Under the pieces are notes generated by a model that searched no databases, was not told where the DNA came from, and saw only the letters and a program-made list of their open reading frames with translations. Made by a program: the position numbers and the translations under genes. From assembly GCA_000277445.1 (NCBI GenBank), contig AJWJ01000010.1, positions 1 through 64,000 on the forward strand: 64,000 nucleotides of DNA, written 5' to 3'. Positions 57,163-64,000 of this stretch are shown here, piece by piece. The first letter of the stretch is position 1; every line of letters begins with the position of its first letter. Source of the DNA: Polysphondylium violaceum. Taxonomy: Eukaryota; Evosea; Eumycetozoa; Dictyosteliales; Dictyosteliaceae.

Positions 57163-58670
57163 TTACCAAAAGAGATCCATAACCACACTACCTACTATAC
57201 AAACAACACCAAGAGGTGCTGCAGGTGTGAAAAGAAGAGCTGTACCAACCATATTAAGACCAGCAGATGTACATTGCTTTGCTTTTTCGCTAGAAGATTT
57301 GGTTTCATCAGAGAGGGCATCATATATTGAGTATGCACTCATTGCAACCCCCACTACACCCATTGTCGAACCCATAGCCTTGGTGGTGATTTTGCCAAAT
57401 GCACATAAACCTGCTGAGGTAGTCGTAACTGCTGTGCCAGTAGTAGTAACTACAGCCTTTGTTATATTTTTAGCAGTTGGCTCTTTATAGGCTTGGTGGA
57501 TATCAATACCAGATGCAATGGCACCTGCGCCCAAAGCTAGAGGAAGAGCAACTTTATTTACAGCATTGGTTGCTTTGGTTGCTTTATCCGCCAATGAGGT
57601 AAGTTTCTCAACTCCGGTGCCAAGTTGTTCAGATTTCAACATTATATTTCTAATACCTTTAGCAGTGGATGAAGTAACTTTGGCAGTGGTACTAATAGTA
57701 TCGGCAGCACTAGCGGCAAATCCAGTAGAGGTCAATGCAATTCGAGCTTTGTCTTCTTTACCCATAGCTTCAAAAAAGGCTTTAGCACTTTGGTATGCAC
57801 CAACTCCTGAAATTACAACATTACCACCATTTACCGTAGCACTTTTTGCTTTTTGTAAATTAACTTTGTTCTCTGTTGCTACATTTGCTATGAATTCTGG
57901 GGCAGTCTTAGGTGCTACAGAAGGAGCTGTTTCTGGGTTGTGATGATCAATTGTGGCCCTATCTTGTTTTCTATCATAGCCGGCTACTGTTGAAGAATCT
58001 GTTAATTTCAACTCTTTGGTAGCAGTTGTTGAAGAACGACTTTCAAATCCTGATCATGATGAGGACCCTCTTTACCAGTGAGAATATTTTTACTAGGTAC
58101 GACATCACTTCCACCAAGTTGTGGAGATCTGTTAACAGCCTTGGCCACTGCATTTGCTTCTATGCTATCCATGGTATGGTTTGTATTAACTACATGAGTA
58201 TCTTTGGAAGCATAGACATCCAAGATCCCTCCTTCCTTTGAAGAGATGTATCCTGTCGTTACAATTGGATCTGGACTTGAATAAAAGCCATCCCATTGAG
58301 GTTTATCTTTAAAAATTGTTGGTCTAAGTTTTACATTTGGATCGAGTAAATCATTATATGCATCACTACCATGATACCCAACATATTTCATATCTTTTAA
58401 TGTATCTGGTGTGGTTTTTTTAACTTGGTCGTATTTTGGATTGATTACCTCCAACTTTTCCATTTTAAGGGTATCATTTGTTAAATTTGTCTTCTTTATC
58501 TCAACATACATTTGGTTTATACTAGAAACTCCATTTTCCGTTACGTTAATTTTTGCAGGTACATAACTTGGTTTTTTTGGTATAACATTTTTGATTACTT
58601 GATTTGCATTATTACACTTTTGAATATTTTCAAAGAACTTAATCTTTGATTGAATTTCTGATGAAGGCAT
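57163..58670 (-). pseudogene. ADP-ribosyltransferase toxin-like locus (exotoxin A/diphtheria type), apparently interrupted
   Basis: A 1.5-kb minus-strand locus without Asn or Gln runs, unlike its neighbours. The promoter-proximal part (about 58670-58010) has features of diphtheria-type mono-ADP-ribosyltransferases: YVGYHGS, then WDGFYSSPDPIVTTGY, a possible catalytic Glu in SIEANAVAKAV and a late VVPSKNIL. The H-Y-Y order and the GFY...GY spacing are like the enzymatic domain of exotoxin A/cholix. The distal part (about 58010-57163) is Gly/Ala/Thr/Val-rich with hydrophobic helices, like membrane-insertion regions of some toxins, but no family match is certain. The locus is not one continuous reading frame; it looks broken about once, unless it is two adjacent genes. 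Transfer from bacteria is a plausible origin. Confidence 0.45.
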
Positions 58671-58976
58671 TGGGTCTAATATATATATTGAAATGAATTA
58701 TAATGATCTTCATGTCGGACTATTTATATCTTTTTTTTCATTTCTCATATTTGGCAGAAAAACTTTAAAATTTTAAAATTTATTCTGATCTTTTTCACAA
58801 ATATTTTTACCAGGATGAGAATTGGGATGGAAGTTGTTCAATTCCCAAACAACGACACCAAAAATATCTAGCAATAATATCCAAAAATGTATTGTTCGTT
58901 TTTAATACTTTTTTTTTTTCAAAATTATTGAGACAAACTGTATAATGTTTGGTATGAGAATTAAAATTAAAATTTA
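58671..58976. other. Intergenic, nothing recognised
   Basis: 306 bp of AT-rich DNA between the toxin-like locus and the 3' end of the RING-finger gene. A T tract lies at 58911-58920. No gene or repeat is seen. Confidence 0.5.
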
Positions 58977-60491
58977 TTAATTTGCGTAGTATTTATAAAA
59001 GCATGCCAAACACAAATCTCTATAAGGATCACTATGGTAGAAAACTATTAAACTTTCACTAAATTTTTGATGGCACCAATTGCAATTCCATGATATTTCA
59101 TCATAAATTTGAAATGGACTTTCAACTTTAATAAATTTAGAACGTTCAATTGTAAGTTCAGTTGGAAGAGATCTTGAATTTTTCATATCAAATGGTGTTG
59201 AATCAATATGTTGATGATGATGATGACGATGAGATATTTCATTATTATTATTACTCAAAGTACTTCTTTTTTTAGTTTTATCCATACAATTGGAGCACAA
59301 ATCATAAACTTTACATGTTGTACAATGATAAATATCGGTGGATTGAGCACTACAAGCATTGCAATAGGCTCTTTGTCCATAGACTTCTAAACCATTCATA
59401 AAATACAAGGGATCTGGATGTAAAGATGAATAAAATGGACCATTTGATTGGGCCTTTGGACTAGTTTCAAATTGTTTTTCAATGGCACAAAATCTACAAA
59501 CATCTAAACCACAATCTTGACAATTGTATTTTTCACTTAATCCTTTACCAAATGCTGTACAGACATGACATACCCATTGATCATAGTGAGAGATTGGTCT
59601 CTTAATAAAACTATGCTTATGACTATTTATAGATCTATTTGCAGGAGATGTTGTAATTGTCATATTTGGAAATGTGCTGACTGTTGTTTTTGAGGTTGAA
59701 TCAAATTGTTGTTGTAGTGTTGTTGATTCACTAACAGGTGTTGATACTATTACTGGATTAGTAATGGTAGTGTTCATATATTTTTGAATACTAGCATTTA
59801 ATCCTTTAATAGAGTTTGGCTTTATATCTACAGGTTGTTGTTGTTGTTGTTGTTGGGTATCCAAATTAAATCTAAAATACATTTTTGAATCATTCCCCAT
59901 TGTATAATTATAATTATAATAATCATTTAAAACATCTTTTACATTTGATTTCTCTAGATTACTATTATCAATAATATTATTACTATTATCTATATCATTA
60001 TTAGGATCTATTCTTTCTTGGTTGTTATTGATATCGCTATAATTTTCTTTATTATTACTGTTATTATTTAATATTGATTGTATACTAAAAGTTGATGAAA
60101 TATTACTATTACTATTGTCATCTATATTACTACTACTACTACTACTATTACCCATACTAATAATAGTACTATTGTTATTATTATCTATATCTTTTTTAAT
60201 TGGTTGTTCATTTAATGAATCAGATTTAATTGGAGTGGTTGGAGGAGTGGATTTTAAAGTTATCTCTTGAATTTTAGCAATCAAAGAAGAAATCACATGA
60301 TCATAACATAGAATATCATCTACTTTTGAATTTGTAAATTCTTTTCTACAAATTGGACAATTCTTTTTATCTCTTACCCATTCATAAACACAACTTTTAT
60401 GAAATATATGAGAACAAGGTAATCTATGAGGACGCAGCTCCCCATTGGTTGAAAACTCTAGACAACAGATTGAACACTCTAGGTCACTCAT
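58977..60491 (-). CDS. RING-finger protein with C-terminal zinc-binding repeats (putative E3 ligase)
   Basis: Single exon, 504 aa. The N-terminus is a RING finger of C3H2C2/C3HC4 type: CSICCLEF, CSHIFHKSC, NCPICRKEF (residues 5-53). A middle region of about 200 residues is Asn/Ser/Gln-rich. The C-terminal 210 residues carry three Cys-pair modules that look like tandem C1/ZZ-type zinc fingers: WVCHVC...YNCQDCGLDVCRFC, YCNAC...YHCTTCKVYDLCSNC and WNCNWC...DLCLACFYKYY. A His-rich patch (SHRHHHHQH) sits between them. It should recruit an E2 through the RING; substrates are unknown. I do not recognise an orthologue outside dictyostelids. Confidence 0.88.
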   Translation of the reverse strand: MSDLECSICCLEFSTNGELRPHRLPCSHIFHKSCVYEWVRDKKNCPICRKEFTNSKVDDILCYDHVISSLIAKIQEITLKSTPPTTPIKSDSLNEQPIKKDIDNNNNSTIISMGNSSSSSSNIDDNSNSNISSTFSIQSILNNNSNNKENYSDINNNQERIDPNNDIDNSNNIIDNSNLEKSNVKDVLNDYYNYNYTMGNDSKMYFRFNLDTQQQQQQQPVDIKPNSIKGLNASIQKYMNTTITNPVIVSTPVSESTTLQQQFDSTSKTTVSTFPNMTITTSPANRSINSHKHSFIKRPISHYDQWVCHVCTAFGKGLSEKYNCQDCGLDVCRFCAIEKQFETSPKAQSNGPFYSSLHPDPLYFMNGLEVYGQRAYCNACSAQSTDIYHCTTCKVYDLCSNCMDKTKKRSTLSNNNNEISHRHHHHQHIDSTPFDMKNSRSLPTELTIERSKFIKVESPFQIYDEISWNCNWCHQKFSESLIVFYHSDPYRDLCLACFYKYYAN

Positions 60492-60698
60492 CTGTTTCTA
60501 AATTAATGTGCGTATGTGTCTGTGTTTAGTTGTTATCCCTACAAGTCAGTCATACATAAACAACAATGTGGGATATCGAGTAAAAGCTGACTGAAAACAC
60601 AAAAAAATTCAAAAACTCAAAAAAAAAAATTGAAATTTTTAAAAATTGAAAAAAAAATTCTGTGAAAATTTTTCCTCGTAGAAAAGAGAGAAATGAGT

Positions 60699-63545
60699 TT
60701 ATTGTTGAGAAGTAGTGGTTATTGTAGTAGTGTTGTTTGAGGTTTTAATTCTTTTGAGTGGTTTATCACTACTCTTTTGTTGAATAGTCGAAGGTCTCTT
60801 TTCTTCAATATTGCTTTCTTTGGTTTTAGTTTTTTTTTCTTTTTTCAAAGGTGCTGCTGCAGGTGCAGTACTAGTAGTGGTCGTAGTAGTGGTAGTATCT
60901 TTGGGTTCTTTTGTTTTTCTAATATATCTTTTTGGGGCTTGTGGTTGAATAGGTTGTTGAGGTTGTTGTTGTTGAGGTTGTTGTTGTTGAGGTTGTTGTT
61001 GTTGAGGTTGTGGGTATGGTCTAAAGTGATTAGGATGATTAAAATTAACATGTGGCTGGTGTTGTTGTTGTTTAAAGTGATTCATAGGTTGATTAATATT
61101 AACAATGGGTTGATGTTGTTGTTGTTGTTTTTGACTGCCTACACTAAGGTTATTTAAACTATATCTTAGGCTACGAGTAGATTGATTATTATTGTTATTA
61201 TTGTTATTATAGTTATTATTATTTTGATGAAAACTTTTGGGTTGATGTTGATTATTATAAGGACGATAACTAGCATTGGGGTTGGTTTGGAAACTAAAGT
61301 CTTTATGAGTGTTAACAAGTTCATATTGATGAGTATCGATGGCTTGATGACAATTTAATTCTTTATATTCTTCAACTTTATCACCTTTTACTTTAAACAA
61401 GACGGTTGGATTAAACGTTAGTTGAGATTTAAACTTTTCGTCCAATGGTCCTTTTTTGGTGTGAATATCCAAAAGATTGACCAAATGATCCAAATGATCT
61501 TGTTTGGTAAATGATTTCAATGCAATGTTTCTCTTTAAGTTATAATATGGATGAAGTTTGTAGATTGGATGATATATTGATGGAACTAAATATTTAGACT
61601 ATAATAGAATAGAGATGTGACTGGATTAGTATTGATTATGAGAGTAGATATCATTTCATTAATCTAAACATACAGAATAATCTAATAAAGCAAATGAAAA
61701 ATATAGTGGAATCAATGGAGAAGATTTAACGGGACCTGGTGGCTTGATGTCATTGAAAATAGCGGTACAACTCAATATCTCTTGGAGTTTCAGAGAGTTA
61801 AAGGCATAGAAATAATTGAAATCTGTGCAAACACCTTGGAAGTACTTCATTTGCCAAAGTAGACCATAGACATACGAGTTTGCATTGGTTGCTAAAGGAG
61901 TACGATCGGTTGTTGTTGTCTTTTCATAGTATTTAACTTCGTCAAAAATAAGATCGACCTTGTAAACATATTTGGGCGATTGCTGAATCACTGGCAAATG
62001 TTGTTCCCAGTAGGGATGTTGTTTGGTGATAAACTTTTTGTATAAAGATATTTTATCCTTGTGCGAATCAATCTCGACGTCATTGATGGTCAAGGAAAAG
62101 CCGCCTCTGGGACCAGGCACCACTTTGGCAATTTCTTTAATCACACCTCCATTTACTTTTGGATAGCTGTTGTTTTTAAAGGTGATCAACTGCGATAGCT
62201 TGTTTGAATAGAATGTTGATTCAGATTCAGTATCATTGTTTTTGTTTTTGTTGTTCCAACTACCGCCACCATATCTGTTAGAATATGGGGAGCTGTTGCT
62301 ATTTGTTTCAATCAATTGTAACAATGTTTTGTGGTTAATGGTATTTGATTGTAAATCAAATATAGCCAAAGGAGTCTTTCGATATTGTTCCCAAATTGCA
62401 TCGAATCCCCAATCTCTGACACCGGGTAAATAATCGGAGCCAATAGTAAGTAGAGAAAGAAACACAAAATCAACAATAACTTGTTCAGGATCCTTGGACA
62501 AGGGTACTGAATCTTGAATCGATTGCTTCAATGTTGGAATATGGATTGTAAATGTAGGCGATACAAAAGTAATATTAAAATTATTAATTAAACCGTATAA
62601 TATGAAATCTGAATCACTATTATATATAAAGTAGTCGTATTAATATCGATTGCTCTCTATTATGTGTGTTCTATCTATGACACTTACTTTGAAATAATAC
62701 CAATGGGAGAATCAACAGGATGATTCATCTTTTTAATGTGCTGAATAATTTTCCATTCACCTTCACCCAATCTATCGGCACCAGAGATATAGATATCATT
62801 GAGTTTTGAGAGTGTTCTAATGTCACTTGTCTTTAAGAAATTGATTAGATCATTCTTTAAATCAACCATAAAATGGGTACCTGGTGTAAAGTTTAATGAA
62901 GAGAAATCTTCAGGTTGCAAAATACTATTTGGTATATCAATATCTGGATAGCCTTGATTTAATATTTTACCTTCACCTTCGGTTCTAAGAATCTTTTCAA
63001 AATCAAAATCAATCTCTTCGTCATCCTCATCATCATTATCATCTTGATTCTCTTCATCTTGTTGAATTTCCTTTTCCACCTTTTCAATCTCCTCTTTGTT
63101 ACTCTCCTTTCTAAGTTTTTCTAAATATAGTTTCTTTGCTAAAAAGATAACTTTTGCATTCTCACTTTTCTATGAGTACAGTGATGTTAATATATCTAAT
63201 CTAATCTAACGTATCTTTATAATATCGTAAACTCATAGTTACAGCAAGTCTTCTTTTTTTTTGTTCAATCATTTTTGAACGTGGACCTGGACCATCCAAA
63301 CACAAGAATAAAGATTTTCTTGGAGGGTTTTGAAGAATAAGTTTTCTTAAGCTAAATCTAAGTCCTTTTAATACACTTTGTGCATTTCCTTTTTTCTTTC
63401 CCACTGTGAATTGATACAAAAGATTGTTTAGATCAAAATAAACATGTTCATATTTAGTCCCTCCTCCTCCTCCTCCTTGCACAGTGTTCTTTATGATTTG
63501 TGGGTAAGTTTTATTTATAAACCTAGTAATATCTGATATACCCAT
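60699..63545 (-). CDS. Divergent XRN-family 5'-3' exoribonuclease
   Basis: Four exons (63545-63243, 63169-62688, 62616-61674, 61598-60699) give 875 aa. It has the order of XRN nuclease motifs: start MGISDITRFINKTYP, FDLNNLLYQ, LDGPGPRSKMIEQKKRR, GADRLGEGEWKI, DSDFILYGL and LTIGSDYLPGV. These carry the acidic metal ligands expected at the active site. Similarity to standard Xrn1 or Xrn2 (Rat1) is weak outside the motifs. The spacer between the second and third motifs is short and acidic, and the C-terminus is Gln/Pro/Asn/Thr-rich rather than the Xrn1 domains. The first donor (GCT|GTAACT) was chosen because it alone gives an open frame. The predicted role is 5'-3' RNA decay or processing. Confidence 0.85.
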
Positions 63546-64000
63546 TTTTAATAATTAATAACAAATATAACAAATAACAATGTTTTGTATATGCAAATGA
63601 ATAATAAATAATCGGTTTGTGAAAAAAAACGAAAAAAATCAAAATTTACCCCAATTTTTTTGAAAAAGAAGAAATTTTTTTTTTTATGGATAATTAAGTG
63701 TATAATGATAATGAAAGGCTACTCGATAATCAACCAGACTTGTTAGTGATCACTATAAATTTATTGAAGTAGACAAAATGTCACTAGCATCTAGAGTTCA
63801 TAACAGAAAATTTCTTTTACACTTGCTCTTGATTCAGAAATGAGGTGAAAAAACAAATATAACCCTTAAAATAGTTAGTCACTCACAATCTTTTGATTGA
63901 TCCTAATTAGTGGCCTTTGGATAATGAATAATTAAATTATTAAAACTTTTTTGGTGTTTATCATCAACCAAATTAATGGACGGGTAGTTTTTTATCCCCC
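63546..64000. other. Window end, nothing recognised
   Basis: 455 bp upstream of the XRN-like gene. T and A tracts lie at about 63620-63685, then mixed AT-rich DNA. No coding region reaches the window edge. Confidence 0.5.

Overview
The window looks like nuclear DNA of a dictyostelid social amoeba. The intergenic DNA is very AT-rich. Introns are short (about 50-110 nt) and AT-rich, with GTAAGT/GTATGT donors. Asn, Gln, Thr and Ser homopolymers interrupt otherwise conserved proteins. Several families are typical of dictyostelids: IRE1-like 'irl' kinases, membrane hybrid histidine kinases and acyloxyacyl hydrolase. Coding regions are less AT-biased than I would expect for D. discoideum, so another genus (Cavenderia, Heterostelium or Tieghemostelium type) is more likely; this is inference. 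Gene models were built by reading splice sites by eye and checking that every exon phase closes.

Layout. 0-10 kb: a SCAI homologue, a leucine-rich-repeat gene with a frame change, a mitochondrial P-loop protein, a tandem pair of small secreted paralogues, and the splicing factor Yju2. 10-19 kb (minus strand): acyloxyacyl hydrolase, serine dehydratase, a two-domain arginine deiminase and ribosomal protein S4. 19-25 kb (plus): an IRE1/RNase L-like kinase-ribonuclease and XRCC2. 25-30 kb: a type I membrane protein, TXNDC17 and CDC123. 30-44 kb (plus): a ClC antiporter, a DHHC palmitoyltransferase, a hybrid histidine kinase and a MATE transporter. 44-52 kb (minus): SPT2, a J-domain/membrane/MYND-finger protein, a TM2-domain protein and an unassigned polytopic membrane protein. 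53-64 kb: a PQ-loop transporter, a TIP30-like oxidoreductase, a tRNA-Ser(GCT) with repeat debris upstream, an ADP-ribosyltransferase toxin-like locus, a RING protein and a divergent XRN-type exonuclease.

The genes do not form an operon. Some share plausible themes. Acyloxyacyl hydrolase, serine dehydratase and arginine deiminase would all suit an amoeba digesting bacteria. Yju2, the XRN-like nuclease and the IRE-like RNase concern RNA. SPT2 and XRCC2 concern chromatin and repair. The most unusual items are the toxin-like locus about 0.6 kb from a tRNA gene, the deiminase fused to a C-terminal domain that seems to have lost its catalytic residues, the IRE-like protein with an altered kinase loop but an intact RNase site, and the J-domain/MYND fusion.
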